This document shows positions 35,301 through 45,909 of a stretch of 64,000 bases of DNA, one piece after another. How positions within the stretch are numbered: position 1 is the first letter of the stretch; every line of letters starts with the position of its first letter. The notes under the pieces were generated by a model. It was not told the DNA's origin, searched no databases, and saw nothing but the letters and a program-made list of their open reading frames with translations. The DNA lies in NCBI RefSeq assembly GCF_015706575.1, contig NW_024037072.1:19469162-19533161 (forward strand), given 5' to 3'. The translations under genes and the position numbers were made by a program. This stretch comes from Patiria miniata. Taxonomy: Eukaryota > Echinodermata > Asteroidea > Valvatida > Asterinidae.

Positions 35301-38300
35301 ATGTGAAACTCGGACCATGTGGTCAGAAAACTTGCGGAAATTGTACTTGAAATTTGATTTTTTTTTTAACAGTAGGAGAATTAGGACATTGTTTGCTTAA
35401 TACAAAAGCGCACCACAGAGAAAGCGTTCCGTAACTCCGGGTCACTGCGCTGGCTAAAACGGGCAGCGTTAGCTAAAACCGTTCAGACATCGTACTAGAA
35501 GATAAACTCGTTCTGGTTATTCGCTAAACCCTCCCTCCGAGGGGGTTTAAGTTGCCGTTTTATCTTTGAGTTTAACTCGATTCGGTCTAAATAAAAAAGC
35601 GTTCAGACATCGTTTTAGCAAGAAAGTTACACTGAATCGAGTTCAACCGGTGTTTTAAGGGAATTTAAAACGGTGTCTGAACGACCCCAATGATTAACGA
35701 CTCAACCAAATTCCTGGTTAGACGCGTGATAACGGCCCGTAGAGGTGGCAATACTGGGGTCGTTCAGACACCGTTTTAAATTCCCTTAAAACACCGGTCT
35801 TTTTGCACCACGAAAGGTACAGAAAATAGCCCCAAAATGTAAACACAAACGGTCTAAGGCCGATATGATACTTAAAAAAAAAGGGGAAATCGCCGCGGTG
35901 GACAAGTGACTGTCGTCATGTTTACCGGCGTGCCATACATGACCGGCCGAGGATGCGATGTCAAACACGGCATGGCAACAGGCATCACACGGTGAGGGGC
36001 TCAGACCACGTGTAGCGAACTGTAAAAATGTGAAGAGTGGAGGCTCTTTTTAGCGCGCGGTTTTTGCCGAGGCGGATGTTCTACGTGACCTTAGAAACTG
36101 AGACAAACTGCTTCGAGTTAAACTTGCTCAACTTAAAACGATGTCTGGACGCTCGGTAGTTTTATTTTTTACGACGGGCCTCACGTGGCGACCGACCGTT
36201 TTAACTTTTACCGTTTTAGCTAACACGGTGCGTATTCGAAACCCCGTTCTCGGGTGACCCGGGAACAGTGTTCTCGGGTTGCCGGTTACGAACGCCCCAG
36301 TGCATGTGGAGAGCAACTGGGCGCAAAATTCAAGATGGCAGCCGCCGCATGAAAACACTGAATGAAAAGAAGGGACAATTAATTGAATAAATACAAAAAT
36401 AATTGAAATCCCGAAACAGCTATAAAAATGGGCAAAGACAAGGCTGACAAGCCCACTCTAAACCACGTACAATTTTATTGTTTTTATTGTTACTGCTCCT
36501 GCATTGAGTGAATGCTTTCAGTTTTTTGTTTTATTTTATTTTATTTTATTACCTTCATTGCACAAATACTTTAGAAATGACATGTGGTGCAAAAGGGAAA
36601 CCCCGAACAGGCACACAGGCCCATTAAATGGGGACCCTTGTTCACACATCAAAACCGAAAAACAGGGGACAAGCACAACAACAAGCAAACAACCGAAGAA
36701 AACAAAGAAATACCGTTCAAAGAAAAAAATGACAAAAAGAAAAAGGAAAAACTACAATTAAAAGCGGCCACAAATTATTGCACTAGCATAATAAAAAATA
36801 TACGGGTGAACTCTACCCAAATTACACATCACTGACTAGCGAGTAGTGGTCAAGTAGGCCCGATTTAAAAAAAAAAAAAAGAACTTGTGAATTTCTTAGG
36901 TTAGATGGAATTTCGTTCCAGGAGTTGTATATGCGGTTAAAAAAAGTTTGCCTAAAAATGCCAGTTTTACATTTGTTGGGAATAAGAGTGGGAGAATCGG
37001 AGGATCTCAGATTGTGGAAATCAGTGTTGCGGAAGCTGACCTTATCATTAATTGTGATAGACGTCAAATTCTGGAGGCCCTTGAAAAAGAGACCATTGCC
37101 CTTGAGTTTGCGACGATCTTCTAGGCTTAGGAGGTCTAACTCTTTCAGACGCTCCTCGTACGAGGCAGAACTTCTCAGAATAAATTTGGTGGCACGTCTC
37201 TGAACTTTTTCAATCGCATTGTTAAGGCCTTTAGCATCCCAAATGGGCCTAACATGCGCTAAATAAAGAATTTTACGAGTAACAGTGTCGTGAACATCAA
37301 AACAAGTGTGCCTGATCATACCTAGAATGCGGTTGGCTTTTATACACCAATATTAACGCAAGTTCCGGTAGGGGTTTAAGTCCGCCATCTTTGTTCTTGA
37401 CGTTCTTCATCTACTCCCCAATAAGTGGAGAGTGAGAATCTTGTTCGCGAACACCGTTCGTGTGTTGGTTCTCGTTATTCGGAACGATGTTCTCGTGTTT
37501 ATTCAACACGGGAACGGAGTTTCGAATACGCCCCCGGTGTCAGAACATGGCCACTAATAAGTCTTGTCAACAAAGACCCAGACAGCTTAACCGCTTCACT
37601 GCACGCGGTGGCTGTCAAATTTGCAGGGCTCTGCGCCCGATCTGGTGTCGAAGTCTGTCAAGCCAGCTAATTATATTGATGAATATTCATGATCCTACGT
37701 TTTTGGCCTTTATTATTGAATTCTGATAAGGAAGCTAATTCGCTTCAAATCGGCCACTATCAAGATGAATTTGAATGCTATTTTTGCGAAATTGGCCTGG
37801 AAAACCTATATATATGGGGCAACAAATATCACAATGTTCAGACGGACACCAAAATTCACTGGACTCCACATTAAGTTATGGAATCACCCATATGGCTAAT
37901 CAAAAATAGAATCAGTAGCGATAGACTTCAATGAAGTTAGACGGAGCCTCTGACGTCTTTGGAGTTGATGGAACATATGCGTATCTAAAAATAAATGTTT
38001 TCATGGCTTTTTTGTCTTTGCACGGGCATAATAAAATTCTGCTCGAGCTAACAAAAACATGGCTCGTGGCTACACTGTACGAAATACTATTATCTGTATT
38101 ATTATTTATATTTGTTTGCATTGAGATATGAGAGAAACCTTGTAACATGGCGAAAAAAGTCAGTATTTGAAGATGATCGAACAAGTGTTTCTATTTGTTT
38201 CCAAAACAATATGACATCAGCTATACCTTGTTGACGTCGCGCAGTGGGCCAGCAGAATCGCCTCAAAATGTGCCAAAATTCTAAATTAGGGATTGTGACA

Positions 38301-41300
38301 TTTTAAACTTTTTTAACTTGTTTGAGGAAAAAAACATCCTGAAGAATAGTTTTCCACCCATACATGTATTTTATTTTTTGGTAAGTTTTTATAGTGTCAC
38401 ATACCCCTGTGAACATAAAAAAGTGCGAAATCTGCTCTTAAAATGATATAGGGCCTAAGTGGCAACTTTGAAAAACGTATTTTGATTTATATGAAGAAGA
38501 AAGCAGGCAATTTCGCAAAAATAGCATTCAAAATCATCTTGATAGTGGCCGGATTTGAAGCGAAGTAGCGCCCTGCTGTCATTCCCGTGGTTCGTATTTG
38601 CTTTCAGGCGATCAAATTCGTTTTAAGATCTGATATTTTCATCGATGTACAACTTTCATGTTTAACACATCCTAAATTAAAATTATATCATTCGGTTGAA
38701 CTGGTCATTCAAATTAGCAGTCTGTTTGGTTTCGGATCATTTGCGGTAGATTCTTAGTTTAGTTTTCATCTCTGCACATTCTATTTAGTAGTTTCTGCAT
38801 TCAAACTATGGGAAACGAAGGCAAGATGCGAGATTTAATTTTTTCACTTTTCACATGTTGTTTTGTTCTTGGTTTCATTCTAGTCTCTTCATGTTCAAAG
38901 TATCTGTTATCTGTCTTTAATCTAAAGAAGTAAAAACTATAGTGCTGCGAAAAAATGAAACATCATACACGAAAGTCGACATATAAAAAATAACCTTATG
39001 CAATATTCAACGAGGAGATCCTTTGCTCTCTTTTTATCGTGTTAATTATTACTTTTTGCTCTATATTATCTTCTATATTTAAATTCTCCAACCTTTTCTT
39101 CGATTAGCTTTAATCTTTGCTCGCGTTTCAAAAAAAGCTTGTTTTACCGGCGAATTCGAATTCTCAAACTGACGCAACTTGAAGCTCCTGCGAATTTGAA
39201 TGACCCGATATGACATTTTAATTTGAATGCATTATCTTTGAAATTAAATCATTGAAAAGTACAATCGCATGCCTTTACATTTCAATTTAACGATCTATTT
39301 AGTTAATTGAATGTTGATCTAAACGTGCATCCAAATTCGTGCGAAAACGGGTAATTCGTGATTAATTTGGCTGCCAAATCTATTAAACTGAGCGGGAAAC
39401 CTTTATCAAAAACGACAAACATGGGGCTTTTACACGCAGTATAACAAAATCTAGCAAATATAGGTTTTCCCGCCAAACTTCGCAAATTTAGCATCCGAAT
39501 TAACGATAGGTACATTAAATTTAGAACGAAATTGATTGACGAACTAGACTTCCATTCAAAGAGAAAAAAGGATCATTCAATTTAACTTCATGAGCACACG
39601 ATTGCACACGTTTGTTATACAGAATTGAAGAGTCAACATTCAATTTGGAAAAGCATACAAATGGCGTTCAAATTCGCGCGACTCTCGGTAAGCGTTTTCG
39701 GCATTCAATTTCGTGAATAGGCAAGCATTTGTGACATTTCGTCACCGACACCACGAATTGACCTTAACCCCGCGAAGCTGAAAATGTGTGTTTCGAGATA
39801 CAAGCGATTTAAGTTGGTGATGTTTTGAAACGGTGATCTGAACATCGTATTAGCCTCGAAATTCATAATTTTTTACATTGTCTGATAAAGCTGGGATCTT
39901 GAATGTCACGTTTATGTGTGATTTTTATTGAAAACAAATAATATTAATGAGTTATCAACTAATTAACCTTAAGGTCACTGAGTAAAAACTCTAAAATCAG
40001 AATACGCGCTGTTCGAGTTTTCACGAAGTGACGCTAACCATGTGTATTAGCTAATGGGTTAGCGCTACTTCGTGATGACGCCAGAAGTGAGTCGCGCGTA
40101 TCACGTGACATTTGTGTTACTTCGTGAAAACGCAAAACCCGTTTTTGACGCGTAGTGTGCAGGCAGTTTACATGCAAAAGAATGGTATAGTACACTTCGT
40201 GAAAACGCATTTTCCGGTTTTGACCTATTAAGTTGCAAACGTTCATTAATGTTAATTAATGTTTTGACAAAACTAATTAACTATGTGTTTAGTAACTTCT
40301 TGAGGTGATAGATTATGTGTAATTAATCACAAATCAGGAAAAAAATCGAAATCGCAAAATATTGATTTTTTGATGTTAGTGTCACTTCGTGGTGACGGTG
40401 ACGATTAGTGTAAAATTTGTCATTTAATGTTAATTTTCTGATACGTAATTTGTTTCGTTTTTAATGAAAAGAACGAACAACACCTATATTATAAGTAAAC
40501 TGAAATAAAACAGCCGAAGGGATATATATATCCTTTCGAGAAAATTAACATTAAATGACAAATTTTATATTTATAACAGAAAGGATTAATAAATGAAAAA
40601 AGGAGGGGGCATGCAAAAAGGAGAAACAAAAGATAAATGAAAAATGGAGAGACAAAGAAGTACTTAGAAAATAAAGAATTTAAGCCATCGCGAAGAAATT
40701 CCGAATAATTTTAATTTGCACATCACACATAAATCATGCACATGTGAGTATGTAAATACCGGCGCTAACAATTTATGCAAATTATATTATGAAAGGAAAC
40801 GTGTAGTTTACAAACAGAGATCTCTAATTACACTAATAAATTGCCGTCGAAGGAAGAACATGGAGCATGATGTAAGACTGTAATGATTAATTATGCAAAA
40901 ATTGAAAAGACAGAATAACAATAGATCAATATTTTCATTGAATGTTAATTTTCTGATACGTAATTTTTTTTTTTTTATAATTATGAACAGAAAAAATAAC
41001 ACCTAATTGAAATTATATAGGTTTTCCCGGCCAATTTCACCAAGTTTTCTTTCAATTTAACGTCATTCGATTCGGATTGAAATTGAAAGATCATGCAGAT
41101 CGGCATTCGACAGTCAAAAAGAATCCTTCAATTTCCCTATCCGAGCATTCTATCGCCTTTTAGCTTCACTCGTCCCTATCAAAGATGCATTCATATTAAA
41201 AGTATCGCGTTGTTCATTCAATTTCGTCTAAACCATTAGTAAGGAGTTGATCGGGCATTCGTTTTCATTAATGGGCAAACATGTTTCACATTTTGTCAAA

Positions 41301-44300
41301 CATCTTTTAAGACTTCATATCATACGTGTCCGTATTCCTTAGCGTAAATCATATTTGATGACTTCAAACCGTTGATTGACTTTCTTTCTTAAAGGGAATG
41401 TGCAATGAATTTTTCTCAGGAATTCTTTTTGCGCAACTCTGTGAAATGTAAGAAAACTACACATTTGACAACACTTTTTGGGTTTAATCTTATTGCAAAT
41501 TATTGTGCACTTCTTTAAGCATTTAAAAGTTTCCATGTTTTTCCGGATTAACGCTGTTACTGTGATGTCATTTCAGGAAGACACTGTTCAGTTTAGGGTG
41601 TTTTTATTTCAAATTATTCATCCAAAATTTGCTAATTAAAAACATTTGTGGGAAAGGGGTTGTCATTGGCTTACTGCCATGTACTGACACATCATATAAT
41701 CACCAAATATATAAAAGAAATTTATGACGGCAAAATATCCAAAATTCTAGCAACTTTTTTTGCTGAAATAGCCGTGTAACATTAATCATGCTCGGAATGC
41801 CATCACAGGTTTTCTAATGAATATAAAACTTTGCATTAGCACAAAAACGGAGAAGGCACCAAAAATTAACACCCCTCAAAATGGAAAATAAAACTTGCAA
41901 ATAAGGTTAAATGTGACACAAAGATGTATTGCATTGAAAACTTTGCATGGGCCCTATGAATATGGTAAGTGTTCGGTCAGACATACGCAAGAAAACATTT
42001 AAGAAATAACGCAAAAGAAGTGTTCCCGACGGTACAACCATTTCCAAACATAATTACGTGTCCCGATGTCTTGCACGTCAAGAAATCGTCAACGTAAAAA
42101 AGCCCCTTGATCAAACGTTTAAACAAGTAGAAAAGATCAACAGTGAAAAAGAAAATTATCGTAGTCCTTTTCAATTCATTCTTTCGTTGCATGTTGTTTC
42201 CCTCATATCAGTTGATTTGTAACATCGTAAATTTTTACAGTCATCAAGATTTTTTTTTGGGGGGGGGGGGAAATGAACCTCGGAGAAAAATAGGAAAAAA
42301 TATCGATTAAAAAATCTTACTAATTTAAATGACCAAACGATGAAAGCGATTGCCCATAAACGAATAAGAAACGAAAAGCATGGTTATACGTTATAAGCGC
42401 ACAGATGTTCACTAATTTGAATGCGTTAACCGTCAAAAGGTTACAAAGACTTAATTTAAGACTGCTACAAGTTATGTCTTGAATGCACCAAAACGAAATA
42501 GGCTGCCCGAAAACGAAAACGAACATTCACAGAGAAATCTTGGCTGCCTAAAAATGAAATTGAATGAAACCCAAATGAAAAAGAAACCCCAATTGGACCA
42601 CATGTGCAAAACTCACGCGAAATTGAATGGCTGATAATGAAACTGATTAGAAAAATTCGGAAATTCGCCGGGAAAACCTATAGTATCGCACAAAACCGGT
42701 TCGTCCTTGCTGTTTTCTTAGCCAGAAAACCATTTCTTTTTAAGAAAACACAAGTCTGAGAAAAACTTAAATGCATGGTGGCGGCCAAACTCCATCCCAT
42801 TTAACTTAAAATGTAGTGACGACATGTATGATTACGCCCCTTCCTATTAAACACATAAAATTGGGGAATTGAAGAGACATGGTAATGAACCTCTGGCCCG
42901 GACTTGGGGCTTCCAATTCTGAGCATTTTGGATGCTATTGGGCTCGAAAGTGGCGTTTTTTCTTTGGTGTGGAGGGATCGTTTTTCAAGATGGCTACTTT
43001 TCCGCTTTGGGGTCAACCCAACAAAAAATGAAAAGAAAATGACACATTGATCATCATTTTTCTGTGTAGCTTGAATACCAGTCCTGTGAGAGTATTTTTA
43101 AAAGAATTTCGAAGTATGCGCATTTAGCACTAGTGTCTAGTATGGGATTTGTTTTGCAGGGTTGCACCCTTATTATTTCGCTTTTGCGAATTTGCTCTTG
43201 CCGTGGTGAATTTGCTCTTGCCGTGGTGAATTTGCTCTTGCCGTAGCGAATTTGCTCTTGCCGTGGCCCTTTTGCTCTTGCCGTGGCCCTTTTGCTCTTG
43301 CCGTGGCGAATTTGTTCCTGCCGTGACACTTGTGGGCCACCTTATAGCTGTGACAATTACGTACAACCAAATAATGTCGCGCCCGATCGCCGTATGCTGG
43401 TAACGAAAACAAACTCCGAATACATATCTTCGTGTTTCTAAATTAAAAGACACTGCTATAATTTATCAAGTAGGCCTAATCTTCGAGGCTTAACTTATAA
43501 ATAATTGACATAAGTCATTGCAATTGGGACAACAAAGGGAATTTTTCTTGTTACATATGATAGGTTATTAAGTTCATATGGTAAATTACCCCGCAGCCAC
43601 TGGCGCCAATGAATGCCGTTAAAAATGGAGGCCCCTGGCCCACGGAGAATATTTCCCCCTCAAATTAAGGGTCACAATATGTTTAAAAATTACGGGAAAT
43701 CACCATGAAGTGTGGCTGCCTAAACTCAAGTTGACACTCTTCTCAAGGATTCATCATAATCATATAATAGACAATTTGGTGACATTGTTGTCTGTCATTT
43801 CGCCCTCGAGACGAGAGTGCAGAAATAATTGTGTCCAATTTTCAATTACGCCAAGTAAAAAAAAAACATGTTTAGCGTCCTGCCTTTTAAAAATAAAAAG
43901 GAAGGAGGAGGCCCTTTTTCCCCTCCAAAATGGCCGCCCGACCGTGCTGTTTTTCATGATGGCCGCCAGCTTTTTTTTAAATGGCCGCCACTTGGACTCA
44001 GGAAATGACATACCAGCTTTTTAATATGGGCTACATGCAACAGACAAAGAGGCTAGAATGATGTCACTGTTTAAAATTTATAAATTTTTTCGGTATTAAA
44101 AAAAAGAAGAAAAAAAGAAGCTGCCTCCAAAAAAGAAGCGGGCGGGGACGCTAACCATGTTTTTTTTTTAATTTGGCCTTAGGTTTTACTCTGAAATTGT
44201 GGGATTTTTGGCTGCCTCCAGTTCCAGAGGGGCCAGCATATTATAGCCCCGCCCCCTAAACGTCACTGACTTCCTCACATGGCACTTGTGAATTAGACTT

Positions 44301-44863
44301 GTTTAAGTCTCACTTTCGTTAGTGACTGAGTATGATTCCGTGATCGACGCCAATGAGCGAGCTCTATGACATGTACATGTATATTCTGCCATCTAAGGCG
44401 TATAGCAACATGCATGGAAAGACTTCTGCTTATGATACTGTGCAATCACCTGCGGTTATTACGCACACGGTGAAGAGCCATTTTGAATTGATGAATGTAT
44501 TTGTTTCAAGTTGCTCTGAAACTGATCGACTTGCCTTTACTGTATAATGTATCTTGTTTTTTTTATCCTCTATCTCCCCATATCTTTGATCTAGTTTACA
44601 CCCCACGGATTGGTCAAGACAATATGAAGATTTATTGCGGATTATGGGGTAATAGATATATAGTCATATTTGAAGCCTATCTGGAACCCAATTGGAGAAC
44701 GTGCTTGTCCAGACGCAAATTCACCACCAAAATGCAAATGTACTGCGAAAGAAATGGGCCCCCCGACACTTGCGAGTTCAAACTGAACGACATCCTCGGA
44801 TTTAATCCAAGCCCCGACTGCTACGACTACGTTGTCGTCGACTACATGTGCCAGTTCCCCTAG
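32320..44863 (+). CDS. Small secreted six-cysteine protein, divergent SUEL/rhamnose-binding-lectin-like (paralogue B)
   Basis: Exon 1 is 32320-32374 (signal peptide MFRLLCLILACVFSCEGE, donor GTACGT) and exon 2 is 44595-44863 (acceptor TTGATCTAG, stop TAG). Joining them in phase 1 gives 107 residues. The two exons lie 12.2 kb apart; the pairing rests on matching phase, on exon 1 resembling paralogue A's signal exon, and on exon 2 lacking its own signal peptide. Mature cysteines are spaced 21, 13, 8, 15 and 9, almost as in A (22, 15, 6, 15, 9). Motifs IYC..YIVIFEAY..C..C..C-E-F-K-L-N-D-I-L-G..DC..VDYMCQF follow the SUEL lectin outline (LxC, IxIxxAxYGR, C, FGDPC, VxYxCxF). YGR and FGDPC are not kept, so sugar binding is uncertain. 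Secretion is expected. Exon 2 is solid; its link to this exon 1 is likely but should be tested with a transcript. Confidence 0.7.
32661..32860. mobile_element. Relative of the 45.6-kb hAT-type MITE, worn ends
   Basis: Starts near GGACGGATCCAGAACGCAAT followed by T(n)G(n), like the element at 45632. It ends in G-rich and CCCCCGTTGACCCCC sequence. No clear target duplication is left. It lies just inside intron 1 of paralogue B. Confidence 0.5.
33352..34229. repeat. Partner of the duplication at 28860-29310
   Basis: Same order of blocks as 28860-29310 with additional DNA at 33530-33960. It continues after the composite element at 37890-38110. Confidence 0.75.
36231..37530. mobile_element. Inner layer: CGTATTCGAAAC TIR element carrying a LINE fragment
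   Basis: CGTATTCGAAACCCCGTTC at the left is matched by GAACGGAGTTTCGAATACG at the right. It interrupts the right TIR of the middle layer (ACACGGTG .. CGGTGTCAG). The LINE 3' fragment 37350-36530 lies inside. Confidence 0.65.
36530..37350 (-). mobile_element. Non-LTR retrotransposon (LINE) 3' fragment, RT C-terminus
   Basis: The minus-strand frame reads NRILGMIRHTCFDV, then LAHVRPIWDAKGLNNAIEKV, QRRATKFI, SYEERLKELDLLSLEDRRK, FNRIYNSWNEIPS, the usual end of CR1/jockey-like reverse transcriptase ORFs. The 3' side ends in an AAATA-type repeat near 36530-36550. It lies wholly inside the TIR element 36231-37530. Only the C-terminal region remains, so it is dead. Confidence 0.8.
38510..39780. mobile_element. 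TAGG-family copy or composite, worn ends
   Basis: Starts near CAATTTCGCAAAAATAGC, the sequence that follows the TIR in the fragment at 37750-37830. It contains many CATTCAAATT motifs and an internal TATAGGTTTTCCCGCCAA end at 39458. Its first 600 bp are repeated in inverse at 63175-64000. Confidence 0.6.
40018..40397. repeat. Cluster of five ACTTCGTGAAAACGC motifs
   Basis: Copies at about 40018 (inverse), 40066, 40118, 40193 and 40382, in the forms ACTTCGTGAAAACGC, ACTTCGTGATGACGC and ACTTCGTGGTGACGG. The first two face each other around GCTAACC..GGTTAGC and form a hairpin. Spacing is irregular. Confidence 0.6.
41018..42680. mobile_element. TAGG-family TIR element, full-length copy (1663 bp) in intron 1 of paralogue B
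   Basis: TA flanks (41016-41017 and 42681-42682). The ends are TAGGTTTTCCCGGCCAAT and TTCGCCGGGAAAACCTA. Both subterminal zones (about 300-400 bp) are filled with ATTCAATTT / ATTCGTTTT motifs; the middle is not. The right half matches 12395-13115 in inverse. Confidence 0.75.
43189..43330. repeat. 20-bp minisatellite, seven units
   Basis: Unit GAATTTGCTCTTGCCGTGGT in exact 20-bp register, with GAA/CCC variants and a worn last unit. There are no spacers, so it is a minisatellite and not a CRISPR array. Confidence 0.9.
43331..44594. other. Last part of paralogue B intron 1, nothing recognised
   Basis: AT-rich DNA with A/T homopolymers and TGGCCGCC motifs at 43930-43990. No repeat ends or coding frames were identified. 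Confidence 0.4.
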
Positions 44864-44980
44864 CTGTAGGGAGCAGGCAGATGGATCTCACGAGAATGTC
44901 TGACGACTTTTCTCTGTATTATTAAGTTTTCGCATGCAATAGAATTTTGCTCCTCGTTTTAATGTACCAACGAGTTTGAC

Positions 44981-44986
44981 ATTAAA
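44981..44986 (+). terminator. Candidate poly(A) signal ATTAAA for paralogue B
   Basis: ATTAAA lies about 120 nt after the stop codon at 44863, the nearest canonical or near-canonical signal. Confidence 0.35.
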
Positions 44987-45631
44987 TACACTTGGGTGAA
45001 AGGTTTAAGGATTTTTGATGAGTAAGATATTATTAAAATGCCTATTTGAATTATCCGAGACAGAAAGTAGCTATAGTACGTGCACCTATGTAATACAATT
45101 GGACGAAGGAATACATGTTTAAACAGTGCACCCAGGCCTAGGCAAGATTACCATATGCGAAGTTCACTAATTTTCCTCTGTATTGACTAACAAGCCCCCC
45201 AGATAGCAATTTCATGTCATCAAAGTAAATTTGAGCAGTGAGAAATAGGAGCATTTTCTTAGAAAACACTTAGAATTTTTCAGTCCACTCTCATAGGGTT
45301 TGTACACAGGGTGTTGAGTGAACTTCTTATATGGAAATCTTTCCCAGGCCTTTCCTGCACATTCATGACAATCACCAATTGAAGAATTCCGAAGCGTTCG
45401 ATTTGGTTAACCTTAAAATACCCCCCCCCCCCATCAATGCGTTCATATATTATTATAAACATGTAGTCTTGTATTTAAACGGCTCGTCCTTTTTTTTTTT
45501 TTTTCGTTCTTCAATGCAATCCTTCAAAATGCACGTTTAATGTCCTATCTCAATCTTCGTTTTCAAAGGCGTTTGTCAAGTTTTTGTTTCGTTGTTCTTT
45601 GATAATTTAGTAAATGATAGCCATGAAGTCA

Positions 45632-45909
45632 CAAGGGCGGATCCAGAACACAATTTTTTTGGGGGGCCACAAAAAAATTGGTCCCCCAAAAAAGTGGGTA
45701 AAAAAAATTACGACATTTTTTGGATTGTAGATGCTCTGTGGTGCGATCTGAGGCAATTTCTGACCACTTTAACAAATTTTTTTTTTAGGAGATGGTGGTG
45801 TACTCATTGCCTGCCTTTATTGCGATGTCACATAAAAAAAAATTTAAAAAATGGTTTCGTTTTGGGGGGCCATGGCCCCCTTTGCCCCCCCCCCTCCGAT
45901 CCGCCCTTG
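45632..45909. mobile_element. hAT-type MITE with exact 8-bp target duplication
   Basis: TGAAGTCA at 45624-45631 is repeated at 45910-45917. The TIRs are CAAGGGCGGATC and GATCCGCCCTTG, followed inward by T(n)G(n) and G(n)/C(n) runs. Confidence 0.85.

Larger units (their letters stand above)
34563..37553. mobile_element. Middle layer: GTTCAGACACCG long-inverted-repeat element
   Basis: Ends TGGCCATGTTCAGACACCG and CGGTGTCAGAACATGGCCA. Inverted arms of about 500 bp (34563-35040 against 35810-36230) share GTTAGCTAAAACGG, GCGCGCTAAAAAGAGCC and GGCACGCCGGTAAACAT. An internal perfect hairpin pair (35648-35691 and 35756-35799) carries the same GTTCAGACACCGTTTTAAA motif. Confidence 0.65.
34230..37889. 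mobile_element. Outer shell of a nested composite: GGGTGATTCCATAA TIR element, 3.66 kb
   Basis: Ends GGGTGATTCCATAA and TTATGGAATCACCC with ATAT on both sides. The paralogous segment at 29.30 kb (TGCTGCAC..AATGGCTCATC) lacks the insert, giving an empty site. It contains the elements at 34563-37553 and 36231-37530 and the LINE. A TAGG-family end lies at 37740-37830. Confidence 0.7.

Noticed and set aside
36504-36835. Lysine-rich open frames
   Set aside because: A-rich LINE 3' UTR on the other strand read in the wrong direction.
43189-43330. Repeat array that could be taken for a CRISPR
   Set aside because: Units are directly adjacent with no spacers and the genome is animal.
43130-43453. Open frames in three phases full of RQEQ/GKSK repeats
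   Set aside because: They come from the 20-bp minisatellite, which happens to lack stops.
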